From Cercis canadensis (taxonomy: Eukaryota > Streptophyta > Magnoliopsida > Fabales > Fabaceae): DNA of 64,000 bases. Below are positions 40,870 to 52,889 of this stretch, one piece after another. The stretch spans positions 29,093-93,092 of the forward strand of contig QAOA01004412.1 in assembly GCA_003255065.1 (NCBI GenBank). Direction: 5' to 3'. How positions within the stretch are numbered: the stretch's first letter is position 1; each line of letters starts with the position of its first letter. The notes beneath the pieces were generated by a model. That model ran no database searches. It had not been told where the DNA came from and worked only from the letters and a program-made list of their open reading frames with translations. A program made the position numbers and the translations under genes.

Positions 40870-43625
40870 AATATTTTATCTCTAGCTTATGAATTTCATT
40901 GCACCTTTTTTAATTATTAAAATATTTGATGTCCATATTTTAACTTCCACCATACACTACTATCCCCTTTCCATATATATAGTCAACTAAAGCTTGTTTT
41001 CACCAAATGGTAGGGCTTGCTTCCGAGGTTGGTTCACACCATCAACAGACAACAATAAAGAACCAAAAGTTTAGATATAGTTAGTTGGAAAACTAATACA
41101 TTATTGGAGGTTAAGAAATTGAACAACGTATATTATATCACATGGCGGTGCTTGACCATTACAGTTCTGGATAATGGATATGGTAAACAAAGGACTAAAA
41201 TTATGTACGTATACAAAAGTTTGCTATAAAAAAATTTAAATGGTTGAGTATTTAATATTTTATTATGAAGATTTTGTGTTTAAATTATATTGAGAGAGGA
41301 TAGGATGGGATTTTTAGAGGGAATAACCTATTCTTCAATATACAAATAAAAAAAAAGTTTGTTAGAAAAACATAAAACAAAATAGTATGTGCATGAATAT
41401 TATATTTATGAGTCAAGTACAATTATTTATCTTATTAAAATCGTAAAGTGGGACACTTAAAAAAAATAAAAAATCGTGATGTGGGACAGGAGAAAAAAAA
41501 AAAGGTATAAACCATGCTATAATTGTTACTGTTTTGCCCATAAGGTATTGACTTTCTAATTTCTATGTCGAACACTCCAACTAAAAGAAAGATTGTGGTT
41601 TTCACGATCTTAATAATTTAATAAATTTTATATAATTCTTACATTGAAACTAGTTTAATTATCTAGTTTGAAGATTTATTTTGAGAGAATATTTAGTTTT
41701 AAGATTTTATTCCATGTAAAACTCCATATATTGACACTAGATCAAAATTAAATCCAAACTATATATATTTCTATCTGTTAGATACATAAAATGGATTAGA
41801 ATCCTCTCATATTAGGGGGTAACATGACATTGTTTAGAGCATCCTAGCTCTCTCATTAAAACCAAAAGTGATTTCTATCTTATAATCACTAAATATAGGG
41901 CTAGCACTACACCCTTGGACCACCCACATCCCATGAGTAAATTAATAGAAAGTTGAATTTACGTTGGATCTCACTTGAATCGCCTCATTTATCCTCCTAA
42001 GGAGAAGTTTGGTTTCAAACCCTAGTTCGAATAGGAGAAGTACACCATGCTAATGTACCTTGGATGATCCACATCTGAGCGATACCCCTTATTCAGTTGG
42101 GTGGATTCGAATGGGACTCACCAAATGAATTTGATGTCATTGTGAATATCTTAAAAAATTAAATCATCCAATTAATATGTGTGAAAACTGATAGTTTTTT
42201 TTATAAAATGCAAGAACATCACAATATAGAAAAATATGCCAAAAACATATTCAAAAAATTCAAAAAGCTTTTTTGGGGCATGCTTTCTTATATCATATCA
42301 CTCTTGTACTTTATAAAGAACTTCCAGTTCTGACATGTATTGGATAACTAAAATGACAAAAATGACAAAGTAAATCCTACCTAAACCTACCAAACTGAAT
42401 GAAGATAGCGCTACTCCCAAAAGTGCCTAATATAAAATAGCAAATTATCAAAGCCAAATAATGGTCAAGATTAAAACATCACATCTCGCAAAACTATCTG
42501 TTTCATTAACTCTTATTTTTATTTTCCTTTATTTCTGCCTTTTCTTTTTTCCTTTCCATTCTTTGAGTCATGGTGTCACACTCATCGCCTTTTCTTCTCT
42601 AGCTATTGCCATTGGAAAATACTTGGTAGCTAGCTAGAATATTTTTGCCAAAATTGTTGTCAGAATGATATAAATTTATAACCACCCTTAGATAAATATA
42701 TGAGTCATACCACTTTGTTTCATCAAATAACTACCTTAAATTCTAATAAAATTCGTGCTTATTTTTCTCTGGCTAGATAACATTACTCATTGCCATTACT
42801 ATTACTATTGAAGCATTGTGCTTTGTGCTCTATTTTAGTGGAATTTAATTTGAATGTTACTAAATGCTTTTTTATTTTTTTTATTTTTGGCTTTAACTCT
42901 AAGTTTAAACATGAAACTTATAATCTCTAAGGAATAAGATAACCTTAGTATCACTAAGTCATTTAGCAAATGTCACCGGCTACTACCATTACTATTGAAG
43001 CACCACTAGAGCACTGTACAACCAAAAGCTGCAAATTTACTCTCTTTTTTTGGGGGGATAAAAAAGAATGCAATATTGAAGTCAGCACTTTACAGTAGAA
43101 TTATACCACATTCACCTCAAGCCATTAGAGTATATTAAACCCTTGCTCGATGGCACCCACTTTTCCATAAATAACATTATTAGCTCAAGCGCTGGAGGTA
43201 ACTAATACAGTGAAAACCTTTGAGAATAATAACAGTTAAGTTTCAACCTCCGGATATACATACACCAGAGTGAGTATTCCATTACATATGAAGCACCTTC
43301 TCATATCTCATCCACACCCACAAGGAACTATGCATACACATGGAAACAATGAAATCCCAGTCATGAACATGGAGACCAAAAGCTCATGAAAGTTCAAGAA
43401 ACCTCGCATATGAATAACCTGTATCAAAATATGAAACAATACCAATAAATAACAGTATCTCTAAGACAATAAATGTTTCCAAATTTATCAACAACCACAC
43501 TGAAAACAACATTGGCAATAGAGGTGAAATTCTAGTATTCCAAATCAGTAACATCCAAAAATTTCAGGTTAGCTATAAATTAACTTTAATATATCTACTA
43601 GTGCTACTCCACAGTGAGAAGCTTC
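40870..43625. other. AT-rich intergenic DNA
   Basis: No gene, RNA or bounded repeat recognised in this stretch. Confidence 0.5.
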
Positions 43626-45036
43626 AGAATGCACAAAATTAGACTTGACACGTGTTCTTTGTGCCAGTGGTTGGTCTTTGTAAGACTGGTTCTGCAATTA
43701 GAAATAATTCAGAAGTTAGCCAATTTAGGTTTGAGCTAATAAAGATCGAATTACTTTGCTTGTAAGAGTTAAGTTTAAATCTCACTATGAACAATCTCTC
43801 TTTGATAAACAATCTGTAAGTAAGTCACTGATTGTTGCTACTTGCTACTTTAAGATTGCGGCTCTTTACTTCTTCATTCACAGTAATATTTTATAACTGT
43901 CATAGCTGCAATATTTGACTTCTCCTTGTATTCCTTTAACATTAAGGAATATAGCACCTCTCTCATAAACTAATAGAACATAGGCACAGCTATCTAATTA
44001 AGCAGCTACAGACGCCTTCCTCTTTTCACACCATCTCTTTTTTTCAAGCCTAAGAGATTAAACACTTCTTTTTCAAAGACATCAAGTATACAAGTGTATT
44101 CTTATTTCTTAAATATCATTACCTAGTCATAAGAGATTAAATATTTTAAGCTGAATTAACGCAGTATAAAATTGTAGTAATATCAATAAATACAAATGAT
44201 GAACACTATAGTTAATAGTTATCCAAAATATAGAAGCAGAAGCAGCAAAAGGAAAAAGTTTTAAAATTTAACGAAATCAAGTTAATAATCTTTCTAGAAA
44301 AGTACCCTCTGTTTTTTTCTTTCCACAACTACCATTATCTCCTTTTTGGTCAGACAAAGTAAGCATCAATGTACTCACTCAAAATCCATATCAGTTCTGT
44401 ACATTTTGTAAAACTAGAGGATCAAATTATTTATTTTTAAATGGGAAAGGACTAAGTTGCTCATTTTGTGAAAACATGAGACTAAAGCTACAATTAAGTC
44501 GTAAAAATATTTAAACAAGAAAAAAAGACACTTAGGTGGTGTTTAGTACATGGATTCTTTTTAATTTCTTAAGAATCTCNTTTCTTAAGAATCTTAACTT
44601 GAAAAAGTAGGATTTTCATGTTTGATACAAATTTTAAAAAAAAATATTCTCAAAAAACAAGGATTCCCAAAAATAATTTTTAGGCAAATTTCCCACAAAA
44701 AAAATTCTCATAAGGGGTCGGAATCTTATATTCCCATAACTTGGAAAAGTTTTTTAAAAGTCTCTTTTACCTATAACCCTCGTCCCAAAAACCCTAATCA
44801 CGATATGATGCTTGAGGAAGAGGAACGTGCAGTAGTACAAGCTGTCAGAATGGTGCATTATGATGCCACATGCTCACCCCTCAACTCGTCGAGTCTCTCT
44901 GTGTGAGTGTGTTTGGATCTGCAGTATGTTCAATCTCATATATTTATATTGATTATGAAATGACTGCAATTTTGGGACACTCATCCCCAGTGGAGCAATT
45001 GATAGAAAAATATAATATTTCAATCAATGGTTTTAG

Positions 45037-45576
45037 CAACTGTCCCATTTCTTGCTGAGGTTTTAAAGGTACATTACATGTCAGCAATTTTCAAATCTAA
45101 TTGAAAGAAACAACTTTTTGATTCTCAATCAATGGTTTTAGCGTTGACAACTTTGTCTGCAAATATACAGCTTGCTGCATCAAGATTATTTCTGTGGAAG
45201 GAATGTCAGAAGTCAACTATGCCTGCCAAAGATGACTACGGAGTGGAAGAATGTGGCTTTGTTCCCCATTCCTTCTATTATATACCTAATACATAATAAT
45301 GTTCAATTTGCTACCCTCACATATGTGGACACATCAATATATCAGATAATGGGCAATCTGAAGATTGTTACCGCTGGATTACTGTTCAGGTGCTTCTCTC
45401 TTTCAGAATTCAGACCTATGTCGTGATCAAGCTGTATCCATTTTTGTGTATAATTTGTTTCTCAAATGAAAGCTGGTATGTTGCTACTATTTCTAGGTTG
45501 TTCTTAGGAAGGAAGCTTTCTAGCTTGCAGTGGATGGCAATTGTGCTATTGGCTGTTGGGACAACCACAAGCCAGG
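45037..45576 (+). pseudogene. Captured fragment of a CMP-sialic-acid-transporter-like gene, copy A
   Basis: Three exon-like blocks with GT-AG borders: 45037-45068 (ATVPFLAEVLK when read from 45036), 45171-45389 and 45497 to about 45576. The second holds RLFLWKECQKS and, in another frame, MTTEWKNVALFPIPS, HNNVQFATLTYVDTS and QIMGNLKIVT. The third holds RKLSSLQWMAIVLLAVGTTTSQV. These match the plant Golgi CMP-sialic-acid transporter-like family (Arabidopsis At5g41760 type, a multi-pass membrane antiporter). A one-base frame change near 45221-45230 breaks exon two. The N-terminal and C-terminal two-thirds of the gene are absent. Confidence 0.75.
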
Positions 45577-45594
45577 TGCAAAGAAATTCCTGAG

Positions 45595-46185
45595 TTGTAG
45601 TTTTGTAGAGGTCTCATCTTAAGCCCAAATTGCAAAAGTCCATTACACCAAAAAGTCTATTACACTAAAGGCCCAAATTCAAACCTACCATCATACCACT
45701 AATGTTTTCCTCAGCACCCCTATAAATAACATTTCCGTTACAGGTAGAGGACATTTGACTCATATACCATTAATGACCCATTTTTAGCTCGGACCGACCT
45801 AACTTAATTTTCAGAGCCTGGAAATGAGAGTCCGACCCTTTCTTTCTACTTGTGCAGATTAACTCGATCTCATCTGACCTCCGAGATCCACCCGACCTCG
45901 AGTTCAACGTAGGCATCGTTAAGTTTCAATTCTCTAGCTTTCAATTTATTATAGAAGTTTATGCCTAGAATTTCTGGATTATTTGCTATAAGCGGAAAAT
46001 TCAGCTTTGAAGACTAAAACTTAAATAAACATCTAGTTATTGGTTCAGTGGCTCCTATTGGACTCGGAAAGTATATCTGAATAGGTTAATTATCATCTGG
46101 TGACATTATACTTAAATTTCATTAGGTCATTTCACAAGGCAAAAGAAAGATCCTTATATGATATTGAAGGTCATGTTAAATTACA
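45595..46185. repeat. 590-bp segment present only in copy A (LTR-like)
   Basis: In copy B the sequence jumps from cctgagtt to aaatttcatgaaattgaagg. Copy A has about 590 extra bases at that point. They include a TATAAATA word and a region with aacccga/ccgacct words and tgtgcag resembling the R-U5 part of the LTR at 51224. This could be an LTR-derived insertion in A or a deletion in B. Confidence 0.45.
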
Positions 46186-48337
46186 TGAAATTGAAGGTCA
46201 AAGAAGAAAAAATGGTCACATTATATAAATCAACAAAAACGGCACTCAATTGGGAAACAATGTGAAAAATAAGTATAATTAACTAAATGCAGAGTTTCTA
46301 ATACTTTTCTAATCAACATATCTGATTGTATTAGCCACTTCAACTCACTTCATTAATTATGAATTAATCAGTCCCAAGCTTCTGCTTTTACCACTGTATA
46401 CCTAGCTTCTTCTTTCCTTCTTTTTCTCTTCCCCCATTTGTAAGTATTTTAGGAAAAGTATACCTATTGTACAAATATTACTGAGATGGAACCTCTATTG
46501 TTTTCTGATAATTTGGGTTAGGGGTTGTGGTGAGCTTAGTCTCACTAGGACAATAAATAAGTAGTAAGTAGTGACATAAATTATTTTCCTAGATAGATTT
46601 GCAAAAGCTACTACTTTGAGCTCATTTGAATATTTGTTATTATTTATTTTTTCCACTTTGTGTGTAAAAAATATTTTTCTTTTCATATTGCTTGTTATAT
46701 GTGGGTTTCACAATAAAAATGATATATAATAACAATTTATTCTTCTTTTTTTCAACAAAACTTAGATAGCGCCATTTTTGGAAAAATAACCTAGATTTCT
46801 AAGAAAGTAACATTTAAACTAAACATGGAGATGTAAGATTCTCATGTATGAATATCCAATATTACTAAGAATATTTAAGGTCAACCAAATATAAATTGTA
46901 ACATTGTTAGGAATAAGATTCCTTGTAATGATGTTTCTCGAGAACAAAAAAAAAAAATTCACGTACCAAACGCTACCTTAAGTGTTAACCAACTAAGTGT
47001 CTATCATATAAGTGAAAATAACCAAAATATTACCAAGTACTATGTAATTATTCTATTCATATATATGATTATTTTGTTTACATTTAAACATAATAATTAC
47101 ATACTAAATAAAATAACTACTTATTGTATATATGATAACTACATATATAAATAAAATAACCACATAGTGTTGAGAGATATTTTAATCATTTCATTATATG
47201 TAGAAGACACCTATTTGGAGCTCTCATTTCTTTAAACTTAAGTGCCTTTTCTCTTTAATTTTAGAACTTAAGAATAATTTTTCCTTAAAATACTCTAAAC
47301 AAAATTAAAAGAATATTCGGACAAAATAGGAATGTGATTTTAGTCAATAGTCATTGGTCAATATCCCAAGAGACAAAATTTGCCAAAGACAATATATATT
47401 GAAAGAAACAGTTAATGCTGATGGAATATTTCTAAGAATATGCTTTGGCAAATAGTGATGATTGCCTAAGATAAAAAGAATAAAAAAAAGTGCATAGGGT
47501 ATGGGTCTATTCAATTAATTAATCAAACACGTTTCATTTCATCATATGCTTTGATCCATGAAGCATGCACAAAATTAGACGTTTCAGCTAATAAGATCGA
47601 ATTATTTTACTTATAAGATTTAAGTTCAAATCTCACTTTAAACAATTCATCTTTGACAAGCAATCTATAAGTAAGTAACTGATTGCTGCTACTTGCTACT
47701 TTAAGATTGCGACTCTTTACTTCTTCATTCACAGTAATATTTTATAACTGTCGTAGCTGCAATATTTGACTTCTGCTTGTATGCCTTTAACATTAAGGAA
47801 TATGGCACCTCTCTCATAAACTAATAGAACATAGGCACAGCTATCTAATTAAGCAGCTTACAGACGCCTTCCTCTTTTCACACCATCTCTTTTTTTCAAG
47901 CCTAAGAGATTAATCAAATACATCAAGTATACAAGTGTATTCTTATTTCTTAAATATCATTACCTGGTCATAAGAGATTAAATTTTTTAAGCTGAATTAA
48001 TGCACTATAGTTAATAGTTATCCAAAATATAGAAGCAGAAGCAGCAAAAGGAATAAGTTTTAAAATTTAACGAAATCAAGTTTGTGTTAATAATCTTTCA
48101 AGCAAAGTAGCCTCTGTTTTTTTCTTTCCACAACTACCATGATCTCCTTTCTGGTCACAAAGTAAGCATTTATGCACTGACTCAAAATCTTTATCAGTTC
48201 TGTACATTTTGTAAAAGTAGAGGATCAAATTATTTATTTTTAAATAGGAAAAGACTAAATTGCTCATTTTGTAAAAACATGAGACTAAAGTTACAATTAA
48301 GTCGTAAAAAAATTTAAACAAGAAAAAAAGACACTTA

Positions 48338-50175
48338 GGTGGCATCTAGTACATGAATTCTTTTTAGTTTTTTAAGAATCTCAACTTGGAAAAGTAGAAT
48401 TCTCATGTTTGATACAAATTTTAAAAAAAAAATAAAACTAAAATTTTCAAGAATAATTTTTAGGTATATTTCCCACAAAAAAATTTCTATAGGGGTGAGA
48501 ATCTTGGATTCCCATAATATGGAAAAGGTTTTTAAAAGTCTCTTTTACCTATAACCCTCATCACCAAAAACCCTACTCACGCTATGATGCTTGAGGAAGA
48601 GGAATGTGCAGTAATACAAGCTGTCAGAACGGTGCATTCTTGCCACATGCTCACCCCTCAACTCGTCGAGTCTCTCTGTGTGAGTGTGTTTGGATCTTTA
48701 GTATGTTCAATCTCATATATTTATATTGATTATGAAATTACTGCAATTTTGGGACACTCATCCCCAGTGGAGCAATTGATAGAAAAATATAATATTTCAA
48801 TCAATGGTTTTAGCAACTGTCCCATTTCTTGCTGAGGTTTTTAAGGTACATTACATCATGTCAGCAATTTTCAAATCTACTTGAAAGAAACAACTTTTTG
48901 ATTCTCAATCAATGGTTTTAGCGTTGACAACTTTGTCTGCAAATATACAGCTTGCTGCATCAAGATTATTTCTGTGGAAGGAATGTCAGAAGTCACCTAT
49001 GCCGGCCAAAGATGACTACGGAGTGGAAGAATGTGGCTTTGTTCCCCATTCCTTCTATTATATACCTAATACATAATAATGTTCAATTTGCTACCCTCAC
49101 ATATGTGGACACATCAATATATCAGATAATGGGCAATCTGAAGATTGTTACCACTGGAATACTGTTCAGGTGCTTCACTCTTTCAGAATTCAGACCTATG
49201 TCGTGATCAAGCTGTATCCATTTTTGTGTATAATTTGTTTCTCAAATAAAAGCTGATATGTTGCTACTATTTCTAGGTTGTTCTTAGGAAGGAAGCTTTC
49301 TAACTTGCAGTGGATGGCAATTGTGCTATTGGCTGTTGGGACAACCACAAGCCAGGTGCAAAGAATTCCTGAGTTAAATTTCATGAAATTGAAGGTCAAA
49401 GAAGAAAAATGGTCACATTATATAAATCATCAAAAACGGCACTCAATTGGGAAACAATGTGAAAAATAAGTATAATTAACTAAATGCAGAGTTTCTAATA
49501 CTTTTCTAATCAACATATATATCTGATTGTATTAGCCACTTCAACTTCATTAAATATGAATTAATCAGTCCCCAGCTTCTGCTTTTACCACTATATACCT
49601 AGCTTTTTCTTTCTTTCTTTTTCTCTTCCCCCATTTGTAAGTATTTTAGGAAAAGTATACCTATTGTACAAATATTACTGAGATGGAAATTCTATTGTTT
49701 TCTGATAATTTAGGTTAGGGGTTGTGGTGAGCTCAGTCTCACTAGGACAATAAGTAAGTAGTAAGTAGTCACGGAAGTTATTTTTCTAAATAGATTTGCA
49801 AAAGCTACTACTTTGAACTCTCATTTGAATATTTGTTATTATTTATTTTTGTCACTTTGTGCATAAAAAATATTTTTCTTTTCATATTGCTTGTCATATG
49901 TGGGTCTCACAATAAAAATGATATATAATAACAATTTATTCTTCTTGTTTTCAACAAAACTTAGATAGGGTCATTTTTGAAAAAATAATCTAGATTTCTA
50001 AGAAAGTAGCATTTAAACTAAACATGGAAATATAAGATTCTCATGAATGAATATCCAATATTACTATGAATGTTGAAGGCCAACCAAACATAAATTGTAA
50101 CATTCTTGAAAACAAGATTCTTTGTAATGATGTTTCTCAAGAACAAAAAAAAAAATTCATGTACCAAACACTACC
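48338..50175. mobile_element. Pack-type PIF/Harbinger-like element, copy B
   Basis: Ends are GGTGGCATCTAGTACATGAATT on the left and, read inwards from the right, GGTAGTGTTTGGTACATGAATT (17 of 22 match). TTA flanks at 48335-48337 and 50176-50178. Same insertion site and content as copy A. Confidence 0.7.
48813..49356 (+). pseudogene. Captured CMP-sialic-acid-transporter-like fragment, copy B
   Basis: Blocks 48813-48845, 48951-49169 and 49277 to about 49356 parallel copy A. Copy B keeps family-like residues where A differs (AEVFK, KIVTTGIL, KLSNLQ). It shares the one-base frame change near 49001-49010, so the lesion predates the duplication. Confidence 0.75.
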
Positions 50176-50296
50176 TTAAGTATTAAAGGAGTTGGAGTTC
50201 CAACTAAGTGTATGTCATATAAGTGAAAATAACTAAAATACTACCAAGTACTATGTGATTATTCTGTTTATATATGTGATTATTTTGTTTATATTT

Positions 50297-50477
50297 TTTT
50301 TTTTGGTTTCCCAAAGTATCCCCAGACATTGTCTAGGACTAATCCTTCGAGATACGGTCGGACACTATTAAAGCAGGGACATCTCCCAAGAAAGTTTGCT
50401 ACATCCACAAAGGTTCGAACTCGAGACCACTTGCTTAAGCGACCAGAACCCCTTCCACTCAGGCTAACCTTCGTTGG
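50297..50477 (-). mobile_element. tRNA-derived SINE with target duplication
   Basis: On the minus strand: TTAGCCTGAGTGG (A-box, 50468-50456), GAGTTCGAACC (B-box, 50422-50412), a body of about 110 bp, and a poly-A tail (T-run at about 50297-50304 on the plus strand). A perfect 16-bp direct repeat (ttattttgtttatatt) lies at 50280 and 50478. The empty site is present in copy A at about 47069. Very well supported. Confidence 0.85.
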
Positions 50478-51223
50478 TTATTTTGTTTATATTTAAACAT
50501 AATAATTACATACCAAATAAAATAACCACTTATTGTATATATGATAACTGCATATATAAACAAAATAACTATATAGTGTTGAGAGATATTTTAGTCATTT
50601 CATTATATGTAGAAGGCACCATTTGGAGCTCTCACTTCTTTAAACTTAAGTGCTTTTTCTCTTTAATTTTAGAACTTAAGAATAATTTTTTCTTAAAATA
50701 CTCTAAAAAAAAAATTTACAAAAATATTCGGACAAAATAGGAATGTGATTTTAGTCAATAGTCATTAGTCAATATCCCAAGAGACAAAATTTTCCCAAGA
50801 CAATATATATTGAAAGAAACAATTAATGTTGATGGAATATTTCTAAGAATATGCTTTTTTGTTTTGGTAAGGTTCTAAGAATATGCTTTGTCAAATAGTG
50901 ATGATTACCTAAGATAAAAAAAAACTGCATAGTGTATGGGTCTATTCAATTAATTAATGAAACACGTTTCATTTCGTCACATGCTTTGGTCCATGAAGCA
51001 TGCACAATTTTTTCAAAAGATTCTAACCCTATATTTTGTTTTTATTTGATGAGATCTTTATAAAATTTTAATTTTTTGAAAAGTCAATGAAATGTGTTGA
51101 CTTGACATACACATGGCACAACCTTAGTATGCCATGTTAGCACCTTTTATTAGCTTTTTGACAGTTCATTCAAAATGAGACGCAATTGAACAACAGACTA
51201 GCGGAGGAAGAAAAATTGAATTC

Positions 51224-51520
51224 TGTAAATACCCATTCTTGGCCCACAATCACTATGGCCCAACAAGCTCATTCCTCATTTACCAAAACATCCCTTAAAC
51301 TCCCCTTTCCATTTTTTTTATAAATACTCCACATTAGCAGGTAAAAGGACTTTTGGACTCTCCTTTCATTTATTACTCTTTTTAATTTGGATCTCTCTAA
51401 CTTGACCTTCATAATCCGGGAATCTCAACCTAACCCCTTAGGTCATTTATGTTACCTGTGCAGTTTAAGTTCTTAATACGTACCCAACCTCAAGATCAAT
51501 CCGACCTTAAGCTTAAAACG
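51224..51520 (+). repeat. 5' LTR (3' boundary not certain)
   Basis: Begins TGTAAATACCC. A TATAAATA word at about 51320 is a plausible LTR promoter. Downstream words (tgtgcag, acccaacctcaag, ccgacctt) continue to about 51520, where integrase sequence starts. No terminal CA boundary is identifiable because of the deletion. Confidence 0.6.
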
Positions 51521-51529
51521 ACCTTAAGT

Positions 51530-52645
51530 TCTTAACTCATTTTGATTGTTGTAATTGACTACTTTTCTAAATGGATTGAAGGAAAGCCTCTGGTCAGCAT
51601 AACATAAAAAAAATGTTAAAAAATTTGTCCAAACTTTCATTATGTGCAGGTTCAGAATCCCACACACAATAACAATAGATAACAAGGCCCAGTTCAGGGA
51701 CTCCAAGTTCCAAAAATTTTGTTCCGACCTCTAAATAAGACTGACCTTGGTTGAACACCCTTAAGCAACAGACAAGTGGAAGCAAAAAACTTGATAATAC
51801 TAGAAGAGATGAAAAAGAGGCAAGATTACACCAAGGGCAAATAGACTGAAGAATTTTCATGGGTACTATAGTCCTATAGAACCACCCCCCAAACCTCCAC
51901 AGGAGAATCATCTCACAAACTTACCTATGGAGCCGAAGGAATGATATCATTAGAGATTGGCGAACTGAGTTGGAGAAAAGAGCACTTCAATGCCAAGCAG
52001 AATCAAATCGAAATGCAGATGAGCATAAAANTTCCAAAAATTTTGTTCCAACCTCTAAATAAGACTGACCTTGGTTGAACACCCTTAAGCAAACAGATAA
52101 GTGGAAGCGGCAAACTTGATAATACTAGAAGAGATGAAAAAGAGGCAAGATTACACCAAGGGCAAATAGACTGAAGAATTTTCATGGGTACTATAGTCCT
52201 ACAGAACCACCTCCAGACCTCCATAGGAGAATCATCTTACAAACTCACCTATGGAGCCGAAGCAATGATATCATTAGAGATTGGCGAACCGAGTTGGAGA
52301 AGAGAGCACTTCGATGCCAAGCAGAATCAAATCGAAATGCAGATGAGCATAAAACTACTAGAAGAAGAAAGAGAAAAAGCACAACTCAAAATGCTAGCAT
52401 ATAATCAAATGACCGCCTAGAACTACAACACCAAAGTAAGACACAAAGAATTTCAACAAGGTGACATCGTCCTTAGAAAAGTCGACATCACCATAAAGCA
52501 TCTCAATGAAGGAAAGCTCGCGCCAAATTGGGAGGACCCAATTCAAAAAGTGCTAGGAAATGGAGCTTACAAACTTGTAACGATGGAAGGAAACCAAGTC
52601 CTTAGGACCTGGAATGTAACAAATATCAAGATCTATGAATCATAA
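51530..52645 (+). pseudogene. Ty3/gypsy integrase remnant
   Basis: VIDYFSKWIE...KPL and ITIDNKAQFRDSKF (with breaks) represent the integrase core with its DNG-like second acidic site changed to DNK. Downstream are KLTYGAEAMISLEIGEP, FDAKQNQIEM and, after one in-frame stop (TAG at 52418-52420, where an Arg is expected), the chromodomain-side block with FQQGDIVLRKVDI, GKLAPNWEDP and LRTWNVTNI, ending at TAA 52643-52645. It spans an assembly duplication around N 52031. Confidence 0.8.
51708..52354. repeat. About 323-bp direct duplication around an N (assembly join)
   Basis: 51708-52030 and 52032-52354 are close copies separated by the N at 52031. They differ at more sites than the other N-flanking pairs (including small indels), fitting two alleles or two element copies stitched together. 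Confidence 0.8.
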
Positions 52646-52679
52646 TGAAGCATATTTTGCAACCTCAAGATTAACGCAT

Positions 52680-52870
52680 GCAAACATCGAGCTGAATTAG
52701 GGGCCAATGCCATCAAAAGGACCAATGTCCTTCAAGCCAGTAAATATCGAGCTGAACCAAGGGCCTATGCCTTCAAAAAGACTAATTCCCTTCAAGCCGG
52801 TAAAAACCGAGCTGAATCAAAGGCAAATGCCCTAAAAAGACCAATGTCCTTCAAAGCTGAAAAATACCAA
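52680..52870 (+). repeat. Tandem repeat (about 63-bp unit) after integrase
   Basis: Three imperfect units with cgagctgaa, ggc(c/a)aatgcc and accaatgtccttcaa in order. They lie in the 3' untranslated part of the gypsy element. Confidence 0.65.
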
Positions 52871-52889
52871 GTAAAAGCATCATGTTATA

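Larger units (their letters stand above)
44535..46977. mobile_element. Pack-type PIF/Harbinger-like element, copy A
   Basis: Terminal inverted repeats begin GGTGGTGTTTAGTAC on the left and, read inwards from the right, GGTAGCGTTTGGTAC; 19 of the first 25 positions match. TTA flanks both ends (44532-44534, 46978-46980), as for the 3-bp TWA target duplications of PIF/Harbinger, whose ends also carry a GTTTGG-type word. The interior encodes no transposase but carries exons of a nucleotide-sugar-transporter-like gene, so it is a non-autonomous element with captured host sequence. N at 44580 with 15-bp duplicated flanks. Confidence 0.7.
43631..47566. repeat. Tandem duplication, copy A
   Basis: About 3.9 kb repeated head-to-tail as copy B (47567-51006). 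Each copy starts with gcacaaaattagac (43631 and 47567), and copy B ends at another gcacaa (51002), so the junction lies in a short shared word. Copy A contains a 590-bp segment (about 45595-46185) absent from B and about 90 bp near its start that B lacks. Inside lies a PIF-like element. Confidence 0.85.
47567..51006. repeat. Tandem duplication, copy B
   Basis: Second copy of the unit. Compared with A it lacks the 590-bp segment and carries an extra SINE at 50297-50477. The flanks of the PIF-like element are duplicated too, so the transposon was already in place when the tandem duplication formed. Confidence 0.85.
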
